DNA of 32,183 bases from positions 1 through 32,183 of the forward strand of contig JAKAWU010000012.1 of NCBI GenBank assembly GCA_021816965.1, in the 5' to 3' direction. Below the pieces are notes generated by a model. That model saw only the letters and a program-made list of their open reading frames with translations. It did not search any database and was not told where the DNA came from. The position numbers and the translations under genes are program-made. Shown in pieces: positions 1 to 8,547 of the stretch. Positions within the stretch are counted from its first letter, which is position 1. Each line of letters opens with the position of its first letter. The DNA is from Thermoplasmata archaeon (lineage in GTDB: Archaea; Thermoplasmatota; Thermoplasmata; Thermoplasmatales; Thermoplasmataceae).

Positions 1-82
1 AAATCTGAATTGTGCTGGGTTTTTTCAATTTTACAGCAGATTCAATACACTATCGTGCTTTCCTCCATTTTGGTTCGTATCA

Positions 83-90
83 TTTATAGA
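83..90 (+). promoter_or_regulatory. TATA box for RNase Z gene
   Basis: TTTATAGA is centred about 24 nt before the ATG at 111, the spacing expected when archaeal transcription starts at or next to the start codon. No Shine-Dalgarno is visible before the ATG. Bases 1-82 hold no gene that I can support. Confidence 0.6.
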
Positions 91-110
91 ATATGGTATA
101 ATATTGGTAT

Positions 111-1046
111 ATGGCCTCACTCTTCAGGATAATCTTTTTAGGCACAGGTGGATCATGGCCCACACCGGGAAGATCTATGCCTTCCATCCTTCTCCAGATA
201 GATGATACCATAAGCCTTTTAGACTGCGGGGAAGGAACACAGAAACAGATCATGAAAAGTGGAGTCTCGTTCATGAAAATAAAACATGTGCTCCTTTCTC
301 ATCTCCATGGTGATCATTTCCTTGGACTAATTGGTCTTATACAGAGCATGTCATTCAACGGTAGAACCGATGAACTCAATATATATGGGCCTCCCGGTTG
401 CATATCCATTCTATCAAGGGCTATAAATGTGGGATACTACACATTGAGATTCCCCATCAAAGTTCATGAAATCCCTTTCGAATCCAGCATGGAGATCGAA
501 GGTTTCATGGTTGAAACCATCAGGGCAGACCATCCAGTGCCAGCAGTTTCATACAAAATAATTGAAAAAGACTTGGTAAAGATCGATCCTGAGAAGGCGA
601 GAAGGCTAAACATATCATCAAGAAGGCTGGAAGAGTTGAGAAGAAAAGGATCTATAGATCATGATGGAAAAATTGTTTCGATGCCTGAAGTTTATGGTGG
701 AACAAGAAAAGGCAGGATCCTCGTATATTCAGGGGATACCCGGCCAAACCCGCAGATGGAGAAATTTGCCATAAATGCAGATATACTTATACATGAGACC
801 TCAACTTCCTCCTCACTTGAGCCCAAAGTAAATGAATTTGGCCACAGTTCTTCAAGACAGGCTGCCGAGATTGCCAGGAACGCCTGTGTGAAAAAATTCT
901 ATCTTTTCCATTATAGTCCCAGAATAGATAATACACTGGAACTTCTCAACGAAGCTAAAGATATATTTCCAGAGTCATATCTCAGCACAGAAGGGCTTTC
1001 TGTTGACATTGAAAAGGGAAATATTGTGTTTGAAAAAAATGATTGA
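111..1046 (+). CDS. rnz: Ribonuclease Z (tRNA 3' processing endonuclease)
   Basis: Metallo-beta-lactamase-fold nuclease that cuts pre-tRNA 3' trailers so that CCA can be added. The 311 residues match the short RNase Z form. Visible features are the N-terminal strand with FLGTGGSWPTPGR (about 9-21), LLDCGEGTQ (37-44), the zinc ligand motif HLHGDH (64-69), a later DHPVPAVSYK segment typical of RNase Z rather than generic hydrolases, YSGDTRPN, and a C-terminal FHYSPR providing the last metal-ligand histidine. The ATG has a TATA box 24 nt upstream, consistent with a leaderless transcript. It ends tail to tail with the permease gene, 1 nt apart. Confidence 0.93.
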   Translation: MASLFRIIFLGTGGSWPTPGRSMPSILLQIDDTISLLDCGEGTQKQIMKSGVSFMKIKHVLLSHLHGDHFLGLIGLIQSMSFNGRTDELNIYGPPGCISILSRAINVGYYTLRFPIKVHEIPFESSMEIEGFMVETIRADHPVPAVSYKIIEKDLVKIDPEKARRLNISSRRLEELRRKGSIDHDGKIVSMPEVYGGTRKGRILVYSGDTRPNPQMEKFAINADILIHETSTSSSLEPKVNEFGHSSSRQAAEIARNACVKKFYLFHYSPRIDNTLELLNEAKDIFPESYLSTEGLSVDIEKGNIVFEKND

Positions 1047-1047
1047 A

Positions 1048-2457
1048 TCAATTTCCAACTGCCATTGAGTTGGTAATATTTCTTCCAAATACAAATTTTT
1101 CAAATATTACGGTCAGAATAAGAGAAAGCGCGAAAGACACTGCATAACTGATATCAACACCGTTAGTTGCGGCGTAAAGTGGCACATTCACTCCAAAATA
1201 AATAGTTATGGTGTCCATGAATGGATAAGATGCTGCTATTCCGATTATGTATGACAAAATTGGACTCCAGTTTACTTTTGCTATGCTGGCCTTTTTCTTC
1301 ACTATAAAAAATTCCGCAATCATGACCCCAAGCCATGGAGTGATCCAGTAATCCAGCACGAAAAGGAAACCTTCAAAGTAGCTCGTAAACGTGTTGAAGA
1401 ACATTATTGAAAGAATAATGGTGATTATAGAAATGGCTGCAATCAGGAAATTCTTTCCAAAAGCAATTCCAATGGCCCTAGCAGACATGAGGTTGGAATA
1501 AAGATTGAGTGAATTTGCAGCGAGTCCGCCAAGGAAGAATGTTATGGCACCAATAACCCAGAAGTATCCAAACATATCCAGATATATTCCACTTGAGACA
1601 GAACCGTTCAGGCTGAGATATGCTGCGGTCATGTACGATATAAGTTCCACCATAAAAGATGCCATTGCAGAACCGGCCAGAGTATAGATCACAGAATTTG
1701 TCTTGTTTCTGCCAGTATTCTTTATGTATCTTGAGTAATCCGATGCATAGGGGCCCCATGACATTATGTATGAGAATGAGAGCATGAATGCGGCTGCAAA
1801 ATTATAAATGTTCCATGTTTCATTCTGTGCAAATACCACACTTGCACCTGATGTGAAAATTCTTATGGCCATGTAGATGAAAAGCAATCCGAGGAAAAAT
1901 GACATCGCCCATTCAAATCTCCTTATAGATTTGTGCCCAAACCTTATGGTTAGATATATGCTTCCGAATGTGATAAATATAGCAATTAAATAGATGATAT
2001 TATATCCGAATATGCTGACCCCTAAATTGTCCTGTGCGGAAAGGATGTAACCAAGTGCTCCGGCAGATATTATAAGGTTCACTGTCAACCACCCAACAGT
2101 ATTTACAAATTGAAGAAGTGAAAATGCTTTTCCTCCAGATATTCCAAAGAAATCTTTTGAAACTTCCATCTGTCCTTTCCCTGACACCGGGCCAATGTAA
2201 GACATGACACCTACGAGGATACCCCCCGCAATATTTGCAAGCAGAAGCGTGATGATCATATCTAAAAAAGGAAGCGCATAATAGTACTCTATAACAACGC
2301 CGAGGAAAAAATCTCCAACGGACAGGTTAGATGCAAACCAGAGGTAAAATAAATAAGATGGCCTGCTCAATCTTTTCTCATCTGCAGTTACGATATCCAG
2401 AGTTTCATCTGCTGTAGTCAATTTGCTTGAACCTGACATATTTTTCTGAAGCCACAT
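1048..2457 (-). CDS. NCS1-family nucleobase/cation symporter (cytosine/purine permease-like)
   Basis: Polytopic membrane protein of 469 residues with about twelve hydrophobic segments. The N-terminal region RPSYLFYLWFASNLSVGDFF and the following glycine-rich helix (LLLANIAGGILVGVMSYIGP) resemble the cytosine permease/NCS1 family, which imports cytosine, purines, allantoin or thiamine-type substrates with a cation. The mid-protein SWGPYASDYSRYI fits the family's conserved external loop. The substrate cannot be read from the sequence. An AT-rich stretch (TTTAAAA near 2490) could be the promoter. The start at 2457 is the longest reading; an ATG six codons in (2439) is an alternative. It is divergent from the CARF-like/PIN gene. 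Confidence 0.82.
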   Translation of the reverse strand: MWLQKNMSGSSKLTTADETLDIVTADEKRLSRPSYLFYLWFASNLSVGDFFLGVVIEYYYALPFLDMIITLLLANIAGGILVGVMSYIGPVSGKGQMEVSKDFFGISGGKAFSLLQFVNTVGWLTVNLIISAGALGYILSAQDNLGVSIFGYNIIYLIAIFITFGSIYLTIRFGHKSIRRFEWAMSFFLGLLFIYMAIRIFTSGASVVFAQNETWNIYNFAAAFMLSFSYIMSWGPYASDYSRYIKNTGRNKTNSVIYTLAGSAMASFMVELISYMTAAYLSLNGSVSSGIYLDMFGYFWVIGAITFFLGGLAANSLNLYSNLMSARAIGIAFGKNFLIAAISIITIILSIMFFNTFTSYFEGFLFVLDYWITPWLGVMIAEFFIVKKKASIAKVNWSPILSYIIGIAASYPFMDTITIYFGVNVPLYAATNGVDISYAVSFALSLILTVIFEKFVFGRNITNSMAVGN

Positions 2458-2550
2458 CGCTACTGGGGATATAATTAATATTCTCTTTTAAATACCATTT
2501 ACATACTTGATTTTGGAACAGTGATAATGCTAATACAGGACTATCACCAT

Positions 2551-2558
2551 TTTTATAT
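2551..2558 (+). promoter_or_regulatory. TATA box for the CARF-like/PIN gene
   Basis: TTTTATAT is centred about 23 nt upstream of the ATG at 2578, suggesting a leaderless transcript. It lies in the 120-nt divergent gap with the NCS1 permease gene; I see no other feature in that gap. Confidence 0.55.
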
Positions 2559-2577
2559 GTTGAAATTATAACAATGC

Positions 2578-3954
2578 ATGGCACATAGAGCAGTTTTTTT
2601 AATTGGTGCATCCAGTGATATTTTTGAATCCAGTGTTTCATCCATATTGAGAACTGCTGAAACCTTTGATGTGGACAGTATTACTATTTTCTATTCGTCG
2701 TTTGCAGAGAGGTATGTTTCCCTTATCAGAAATTTTTTTGAAGAAAATTCCATTCTTACACACATCAAGTGGGAAAACATAGAACTGGATGAAAACAGAT
2801 ATGAGGAACAATTGGAGAATGTGCTGGATAATGATACAATATTCTGCCCTACAGCAGGTTCAAGATATTATACAATATCGGGCTCAGTCCTTGCTCATTC
2901 GAAAGGGGCAACCATTGTACATATAATGTTCCTGTATGGCCCTTGGCATGGAATGTACTACCCCTTTGTTCCCAGATTCCTGCAGCAGTTGAAAATCATG
3001 AATGGCCCTCTTGTACCTTCGAAAAAAATTGGGAATATTATAACAGAAGAACAGGCAGCCAAACTGAAGAAATACTGGGAAGATTCATTCCGTTCCAGAA
3101 GCATCTCACGGAGGGCTGGCAGAGAGGCCCTTTCACTAAATTTGAATGATACCAGAAATTACCTCACAAATAATGATATTGTCAATCTTCCAATCCTGAT
3201 GAGCGAAAATGGAGAGGTAACTGTTGGAAAGACACAGGATGAAAAAACCTGTCTCAGGCTGAAGATATCGGGAAATCCTCAGAAATGCCATGTGGAATAT
3301 GAAGATAAGGGAAGTTTCATCAGCATACCTGATGATGAAAATACGAGAGATGAATTTATTGAATCATTCATAGGACGTGCCCTTTTTGGCAGGGAAAAAT
3401 CAAGACGCCCGAAAAAAGAGAAAATTTCTTTCGAAAATCTGTACAGCATTCTGGGTTTCACGTCCCTGAAAGCAAGCAGCATAGATCACAAAAAGCACAG
3501 TCTTGAGGAAATTTCAGCTGGTTCAAGAGGAATAATTGTAGATACAAACCTTGTTTACAGGGGAATCCTGCTTGATAAAAATGTAAAAAAAATGATTCCA
3601 TATTGCACCTATGTTGAGATTGCAAACAAAAGAACTGACCTCCTTAAATCCAGGCATGAATCACTGGATAAATTCTATGCAGACCTTCTCTGGGAATCTC
3701 TCACAGAACTGATGGAGACAAGTACTATCATACCCACTGAGACCTTTTTCTGCGATGGTGTTATTCCCATGATCGACCCTCTGCTCATAAAGAATTGTGT
3801 GCTTTTGACCCATGATATCGGTGCATATAATCACTGGCTGGAAATATTCTCTGAAAACACGAAGGTTTGCAGGGCATCAGTCTCATACACAGATAATATT
3901 GTAAGACTCGCATTTGCGTTCCTTCTCCTTGCTTCCCTGCTGCACATATCCTGA
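2578..3954 (+). CDS. CARF-like Rossmann sensor fused to PIN-domain nuclease
   Basis: 458 residues with two recognisable ends. Residues 1-150 read as a Rossmann-like fold: strand RAVFLIGAS, helix, strand SITIFYSS, helix, then FCPTAGSRYYT (T92-A93-G94-S95-R96) followed by a helix and strand, the layout of CARF domains whose loop binds cyclic oligoadenylate. The middle (150-310) is unrecognised and charged. Residues 318-445 look like a PIN RNase: IIVDTN (D322), YVEI (E347), D393 and/or D400, and LTHD (D413) supply the usual acidic metal ligands. The last 17 residues are strikingly hydrophobic. CARF fusions to effector nucleases act in type III CRISPR signalling, but no cas gene or array is in this window. 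The PIN call is firmer than the CARF call; the N-domain could be another Rossmann-like sensor. Confidence 0.62.
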   Translation: MAHRAVFLIGASSDIFESSVSSILRTAETFDVDSITIFYSSFAERYVSLIRNFFEENSILTHIKWENIELDENRYEEQLENVLDNDTIFCPTAGSRYYTISGSVLAHSKGATIVHIMFLYGPWHGMYYPFVPRFLQQLKIMNGPLVPSKKIGNIITEEQAAKLKKYWEDSFRSRSISRRAGREALSLNLNDTRNYLTNNDIVNLPILMSENGEVTVGKTQDEKTCLRLKISGNPQKCHVEYEDKGSFISIPDDENTRDEFIESFIGRALFGREKSRRPKKEKISFENLYSILGFTSLKASSIDHKKHSLEEISAGSRGIIVDTNLVYRGILLDKNVKKMIPYCTYVEIANKRTDLLKSRHESLDKFYADLLWESLTELMETSTIIPTETFFCDGVIPMIDPLLIKNCVLLTHDIGAYNHWLEIFSENTKVCRASVSYTDNIVRLAFAFLLLASLLHIS

Positions 3955-3981
3955 TATAGCTCCTGACATTTTGACATCCTT

Positions 3982-3988
3982 TCATATA
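3982..3988 (+). promoter_or_regulatory. Possible TATA box for scpB
   Basis: TCATATA lies about 20 nt before the scpB ATG at 4006, in the 51-nt gap after the upstream gene. The spacing is a little short, so this is a weaker case than the other boxes. Confidence 0.35.
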
Positions 3989-4005
3989 GGCAAATAAATA
4001 ATACA

Positions 4006-4527
4006 ATGATAAAATACCATAGTGTGGAACTTCAAAAAAAGATCGAAGCCCTACTTTTCGCCACAGATGATCCCATTGGCATAAAGGAAATGGCGTCTCT
4101 TCTTATGGAAAATGAGGATGCCGTAAAAAAGGAATTGAAAAAACTTATGAAGGATTATGCTTCAAGGGAAACATCGATCGCAATATTATCCACAGGGAAG
4201 AAATACCGGATGTCCCTCAAGAAAGAATATGATTCCATAGCAATGCCTGTTGCAAAGATGGAAGTAACGCCACAGCAGCTGAAAGCACTGACTGCCATAT
4301 ACAATTCTCCAAGGGCCCTTCGTGGTGCAATCAAAGACAGGCTTGGTGAAAAATCTGATGAGATAATATCAGAACTTAAAAGGGCGGGCTTTATAAAAAT
4401 TGATAAATACAGGAATACTGAAATGTATGTGCTTACCAAAAAATTTTACTCTTACTTCAATATGAACCAGAAAAAATTAAAAGAAGAAATCCATAAAGCA
4501 CAGGAAGGAGTAACTGATGAAAGCTAA
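4006..4527 (+). CDS. scpB: Segregation and condensation protein ScpB
   Basis: Kleisin-associated winged-helix subunit of the SMC-ScpA-ScpB condensin, which compacts and segregates chromosomes. The 173 residues show the family's tandem winged-helix plan: an opening LQKKIEALLFATDDPIGIKEMASLL, a YRMSLK strand pair, and a second domain beginning VTPQQLKALTAIYNSP. The C-terminal tail is lysine-rich. Its 3' end overlaps the purD start by 11 nt, so the two are probably cotranscribed. ScpA and SMC are not in the window. The start has a plausible TATA box 20 nt upstream and no clear Shine-Dalgarno. Confidence 0.85.
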   Translation: MIKYHSVELQKKIEALLFATDDPIGIKEMASLLMENEDAVKKELKKLMKDYASRETSIAILSTGKKYRMSLKKEYDSIAMPVAKMEVTPQQLKALTAIYNSPRALRGAIKDRLGEKSDEIISELKRAGFIKIDKYRNTEMYVLTKKFYSYFNMNQKKLKEEIHKAQEGVTDES

Positions 4528-5806
4528 AATAATGCTTATTGGCGGAGGAGGCAGAGAAGATGCAATTGCTAGAAAAATTATCGAGAATGAGGGGACTCTT
4601 ATAAGTATACTCCCCTTTGAGAATCCTTCCATTATAAGGATGAGTGAAAAATACTTCATAGCGGGTGAGAATGATGCAGATAAGATCATATCTCTTGCAA
4701 AGGCTGAAAATCCTGATGTAGTGTATGTCAGTCCAGATTCATTTCTTGATAAGCCTATAGTGGACGCTCTGCAGTACAGTAAGATCAGGGTTGCTTCCCC
4801 TGATACCAAGGCATTCCAGATTGAAAGCTCAAAAATATTCATGAGGCAACTGATAAAAAGATTCGGAATATCCGGGAATATCAAATATGACATATTCTAT
4901 GATGAATACGATGTTGAAAAGTTTCTTGGAAGCACAGACAAGCATTTTGCCATAAAGCCTGCGGGCCTTACAGGTGGAAAAGGGGTGAAACTCACCGATG
5001 TGCATTTTTCCTCAAGAGAGGAGGCAAAAAGGTATGCTGCATCTGTTGTAGCCAGGGATAAGAAGGTAATTCTTGAGGAGAGGATCACTGGTGAGGAATT
5101 TTCAATTCAGGCATTCACTGACGGAAGATCATGCTCCTTTTTCCCTGTAGCGCAGGATTACAAGAGACTTTATGATGATGAAACAGGCCCCAATACAGGC
5201 GGAATGGGATCAATAACGGGCAGGGACATGGGTCTCCCATTCATCAGGAAAGACAGCGTGGAGAAGGCAAAAGACATTGTGAAGAAAGTGTTGAGCAGCC
5301 TTTATTCAGAAGGCACCATGTTTAGGGGAGTCATTTATGGTCAGTTCATGCAGACAAAATCCGAAGTGAAAATAATAGAATTCAACGGAAGAATGGCTGA
5401 TCCTGAAGGAATAAACTGCATGGCTCTTTTTGATGGAGATATAGTTGATACGTTGATTTCACTGGGTGATACAAATCTTCACACAGCATCGATTCACTTC
5501 AAAAACAGGGCATCAGTGCTCAAGTATGCTGTTTCCGAAGGATATCCTGATCATCCGGTACCCGGAACTCTCAGGATCAACAATTCCCACCTCCCTGAAC
5601 ACTTCAAGATATACTATGGCTCTGTGAAGGGCACGATGGAAGAGCCGCAGATGACAGGTTCAAGAGGTGTTGCACTTCTTGCAATGGCTGATAGCATTAA
5701 TGAGGCCTCAGAGATAGTAGAATCAAACCTCTGGAGAATTGAGGGGAAATATCACATGAGGCATGGCATTGGTTCAGCACCCAGCCTTCGTAAAAAGATT
5801 CAGTGA
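4517..5806 (+). CDS. purD: Phosphoribosylamine-glycine ligase (GAR synthetase)
   Basis: Second step of de novo purine synthesis: joins glycine to 5-phosphoribosylamine using ATP. The 429 residues match the family length. An N-terminal nucleotide-binding-like lobe begins MLIGGGGREDAIA. An ATP-grasp core follows, with KPAGLTGGKGV, EERITGEEFS, and the PurD signature NTGGMGS. The usual metal-binding motif N-x-R-x-GDPE appears as FNGRMADPE, with A in place of G. A strong Shine-Dalgarno (GGAAGGAG, 4503-4510) lies 6 nt before the ATG, inside the 3' end of scpB, supporting this start. It ends 5 nt from the convergent minus-strand gene. Confidence 0.94.
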   Translation: MKAKIMLIGGGGREDAIARKIIENEGTLISILPFENPSIIRMSEKYFIAGENDADKIISLAKAENPDVVYVSPDSFLDKPIVDALQYSKIRVASPDTKAFQIESSKIFMRQLIKRFGISGNIKYDIFYDEYDVEKFLGSTDKHFAIKPAGLTGGKGVKLTDVHFSSREEAKRYAASVVARDKKVILEERITGEEFSIQAFTDGRSCSFFPVAQDYKRLYDDETGPNTGGMGSITGRDMGLPFIRKDSVEKAKDIVKKVLSSLYSEGTMFRGVIYGQFMQTKSEVKIIEFNGRMADPEGINCMALFDGDIVDTLISLGDTNLHTASIHFKNRASVLKYAVSEGYPDHPVPGTLRINNSHLPEHFKIYYGSVKGTMEEPQMTGSRGVALLAMADSINEASEIVESNLWRIEGKYHMRHGIGSAPSLRKKIQ

Positions 5807-5811
5807 TATTT

Positions 5812-6711
5812 TCACAACTTTATTTTCCCTATTATTCTGGGTTTTGAATTAGGCCTTATTAGAAGGTATTCTTTCTCCTGTAGTATGGGCCTGTCCATCA
5901 CCACCTCATTTCCTTTAAGGAATCCGCGCTGATACCTCATGTGGCCTGCAAGGAATACCTCGCCATCCGTTCTCATGGCTTCAGGGACTGCCCTATGGTA
6001 TATCACGTCACCCATGATTGATTCCACGGGTTTCCTCTTCTCTTCCTCCAGGATGCTTCCTCTCTCCAGTTCATCAACATCGACATTTTTCAAAGCGAGT
6101 CCAACCCTTGAGCCAGCAGGAGCCTCATCAACATCAATATCATTCATCTGTATGGATCTTATCTGCACGGTCTTTCCTGAAGGATTCAGGTACAGAGACT
6201 GATGTTTTGCTGCCTTCCCGGAGAGCACGAATCCCAGTGCCACGGTTCCAACACTTTTCACCATGAAGAAGTGATCTATCAAAATGGATGTCTTCCCTCC
6301 AGTTTCCCATGAATGATTCCATGGAAATGTTAGAAGCTCCATCGGTTTTCCATTGAATCTCTGATATTTTTCCATGACACTACCCTTCAGTATCCTTTCA
6401 AGCAGAGATGGTTCTATGTTGCTTCCTGGGATTATGTATCCGTTCTCCTTATTCATGAGATCAGATGCAATTATGATCTCTCCAAGAGACCTGTCTATAT
6501 TGTTCACGCCTATGAGAGAACTCTGGGAAAGAAACAATGCATCCGTGAGGGATTGTATCTTGTCAGGGAACTTGTCAGGAGAGAATATTGTCACTATGTC
6601 ATCACCATCTTTCCTTCCATAGATTGTTATATCACTTTCCGTATGCTTCTTTGCAATTTCCTTGACATAATCATTTGCATCGTATGAGAAATATATCTTA
6701 TTTACTGTCAT
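5812..6711 (-). CDS. EF-Tu/SelB domain-2-like protein lacking the GTPase domain
   Basis: 299 residues. Residues about 145-235 read like the beta-barrel domain 2 of translational GTPases: FMVKSVGTVALGFVLSGK, IRSIQMND, APAGSRVGLALKNVDVDELERGSIL. The rest fits a following barrel (FLAGHMRYQ, RGFLKGNEV). The first 140 residues carry no P-loop (GxxxxGKS), no DxxG and no NKxD, so it cannot bind GTP as a normal EF. Similar degenerate EF-1A/SelB relatives occur in archaea, but I know of no established function. A GGAGGTG site (6716-6722) lies 4 nt before the ATG, and the gene overlaps hemH by 14 nt, so it is translated as part of the asnS-hemE-hemH operon. Confidence 0.75.
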   Translation of the reverse strand: MTVNKIYFSYDANDYVKEIAKKHTESDITIYGRKDGDDIVTIFSPDKFPDKIQSLTDALFLSQSSLIGVNNIDRSLGEIIIASDLMNKENGYIIPGSNIEPSLLERILKGSVMEKYQRFNGKPMELLTFPWNHSWETGGKTSILIDHFFMVKSVGTVALGFVLSGKAAKHQSLYLNPSGKTVQIRSIQMNDIDVDEAPAGSRVGLALKNVDVDELERGSILEEEKRKPVESIMGDVIYHRAVPEAMRTDGEVFLAGHMRYQRGFLKGNEVVMDRPILQEKEYLLIRPNSKPRIIGKIKL

Positions 6712-7582
6712 TTAACACCTCCACCGCTTTTTTCAGTATGTTGATGGATTCCATCGAATCGTTGGGAAGTGGTACCCTTCTGTATTCGATTCCCATCTCC
6801 TTTATCTTGTTTCCTATGAGGGTATCCATATCGTAAAGTACTTCAAGATGATCATAGAAAAACCCAATCGGCACTATATCAACACGGCTGAACTGCTTTG
6901 TGTTCAATTCCTGAACCCTCTTCTGTATCGAGGGCTCAAGCCAATGTGTGCCGTAGAATCCCCTGCTCTGGAATGCATAGGTCCAGTTCTCAATTCCTGC
7001 ATTTTCAGCTATTTCTGCTGACATTGTTACGAAATTCATGTAATATTCCCTCTCATCCTGAACTCTGAATGGGAGACTGTGCGCAGTGAATATGACAATG
7101 TCGCTTCCCTTTGAGTATAGCTTAGAGATAGATTCTGCCCAGTAACTTTTAAGTTCAGAAATATTATCCATCCCATTAAGTGCCTTGGCCCGGACATGAT
7201 CTGTTCCTTCCAAATTCTTCATGAAAGGTTCATTATAACTTTTCATTATGCTCCTGTTCCTTATAGGGAAAAGCGGCATGAGAAAAAGTTCATCGTATCT
7301 ATTTTTTATAATCTCAGTCGCAATTTCCTGCATAGACGGTTTCCAGTGTTTGTAAGCAAGAAACACGTCATAGTCCTGCATATAGGATTGGAACAGTCTT
7401 CTCAGGTTTTCCAGTATGGCTGTGGATGGTGAAACATAATCAAATACAGAGTATTTCTTCAATGTTTCGTCTATTGCTTTTTCTGGAGGTTCTTTACCAC
7501 CGTATACATCCCTGAGATATTCCATTATATTTCCCTTAGAATCAGGACTCCCATATCCTAGCAGCACTATGGCGCTTTTCAA
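6698..7582 (-). CDS. hemH: Ferrochelatase family protein
   Basis: Inserts Fe2+ into protoporphyrin or coproporphyrin to finish haem. The 294 residues carry family hallmarks: LLGYGSP at the start, TAHSLP (H168, metal site), FQSRGFYGTHWLEPS (205-218), and VPIGFFYDHLEVLYDMD with the catalytic glutamate E247. The start is TTG, overlapping the hemE stop as TTGA. The Shine-Dalgarno AAAAGGTGAT (7586-7595) just upstream supports it. Substrate preference (protoporphyrin IX or coproporphyrin III) cannot be told from the sequence. It sits directly after hemE. Confidence 0.92.
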   Translation of the reverse strand: MKSAIVLLGYGSPDSKGNIMEYLRDVYGGKEPPEKAIDETLKKYSVFDYVSPSTAILENLRRLFQSYMQDYDVFLAYKHWKPSMQEIATEIIKNRYDELFLMPLFPIRNRSIMKSYNEPFMKNLEGTDHVRAKALNGMDNISELKSYWAESISKLYSKGSDIVIFTAHSLPFRVQDEREYYMNFVTMSAEIAENAGIENWTYAFQSRGFYGTHWLEPSIQKRVQELNTKQFSRVDIVPIGFFYDHLEVLYDMDTLIGNKIKEMGIEYRRVPLPNDSMESINILKKAVEVLNDSK

Positions 7583-8547
7583 AGAATCACCTTTTTTACC
7601 GTTTTTGATATATCTCTAAGTGTCTGAACGTCAGTTCCTGGAAGAACCCCATGGCCAAGATTGAAAATGTATTTCCTATGATCCTTCATGGAATAGGCCA
7701 TGCTGCCTGCAAGCTGGACTGCCAGTGAAGGGTTGTGAAGAACAATATCAGGATCGAGGTTTCCCTGGATCCCTGTGTTCTCTGAGTCAAAGTTAGACAC
7801 AGGGACTGACCAGTCCGGGTTGATGAAGTCTGCACCTGTTTTCATGATTGTCTTGAAGAAAGCGGAGGTTCCCTTGCTGAAATATATCACTGGAATATTT
7901 CTTGATCTTATTGCCTGAACTATGGGAGCCACTATCTGCTCAATCACAGATCTGGCAAGATCGAGACCGAGCATTCCAATCCAACTGTCGAATATCTGAA
8001 TTGCATCCGCCCCTGCCTCAACCTGCGCTATGGCCTCCGATTGTATTATCTTTCCTATGTTTTTCAGGATGCTCATGGAATTTTCCCTGTCCGTGATCAT
8101 TCTTATTTTTGCATCTTCCTTCTTTTTTCCATCCATGTAACAGAATATAGTGAAGGGGCCCCCTGTGAATCCTATAACAGGAAAATCATTATGATTTTTC
8201 CTGAATTCTTTGATTGCATCGGCTGCAGGATGTGATGGAATATTATTCACTTCTCTTTTTTCAGAAAATACGGGTCCCGTTCCCTCAACGAAATCTATGC
8301 TGTAGCCCATGTTCTCCATAGGTATGGAGATATCAGAAAAAATTATGGCTGCATCCGCACCTGTTTCCCTGGCTGCAATGTATGAGATTTCTGATGCTCT
8401 TTCCGGTCTGTGGCACAGTTCAAGTATTCCCATCTCCTCACGCAGGTCCCTGTACTGCTGAAGATATCTTCCTGCCTGCCTCATGTACCATACAGGCGTG
8501 CTGCTGTGTTCTTCATTGTGAAGTGCCCTTATGAAATCATTTTCCAT
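7579..8547 (-). CDS. hemE: Uroporphyrinogen III decarboxylase
   Basis: Decarboxylates the four acetate side chains of uroporphyrinogen III to give coproporphyrinogen III. The N-terminal UroD signature PVWYMRQAGRY (18-28) and IIFSDISIP with the catalytic aspartate D72 are present. Later FTGGPFTIFCYM, QIFDSWIG and a C-terminal NLGHGVLPGTD complete the family pattern. At 322 residues it is of normal length. I chose the ATG at 8547, which overlaps the asnS stop as TAATG; a longer reading to 8619 only translates asnS sequence out of frame. A four-base overlap links it to hemH. Confidence 0.94.
   Translation of the reverse strand: MENDFIRALHNEEHSSTPVWYMRQAGRYLQQYRDLREEMGILELCHRPERASEISYIAARETGADAAIIFSDISIPMENMGYSIDFVEGTGPVFSEKREVNNIPSHPAADAIKEFRKNHNDFPVIGFTGGPFTIFCYMDGKKKEDAKIRMITDRENSMSILKNIGKIIQSEAIAQVEAGADAIQIFDSWIGMLGLDLARSVIEQIVAPIVQAIRSRNIPVIYFSKGTSAFFKTIMKTGADFINPDWSVPVSNFDSENTGIQGNLDPDIVLHNPSLAVQLAGSMAYSMKDHRKYIFNLGHGVLPGTDVQTLRDISKTVKKVIL

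Noticed and set aside
1042-1052. ATTGAATCAAT palindrome at the RNase Z/permease junction
   Set aside because: Only five base pairs around one base; expected by chance in AT-rich DNA and not clearly a terminator.
4477-4893. Open frame of 138 codons on the minus strand with hydrophobic residues
   Set aside because: It is antisense to the start of purD; the apparent hydrophobicity comes from reading the lysine/glutamate-rich purD codons backwards.
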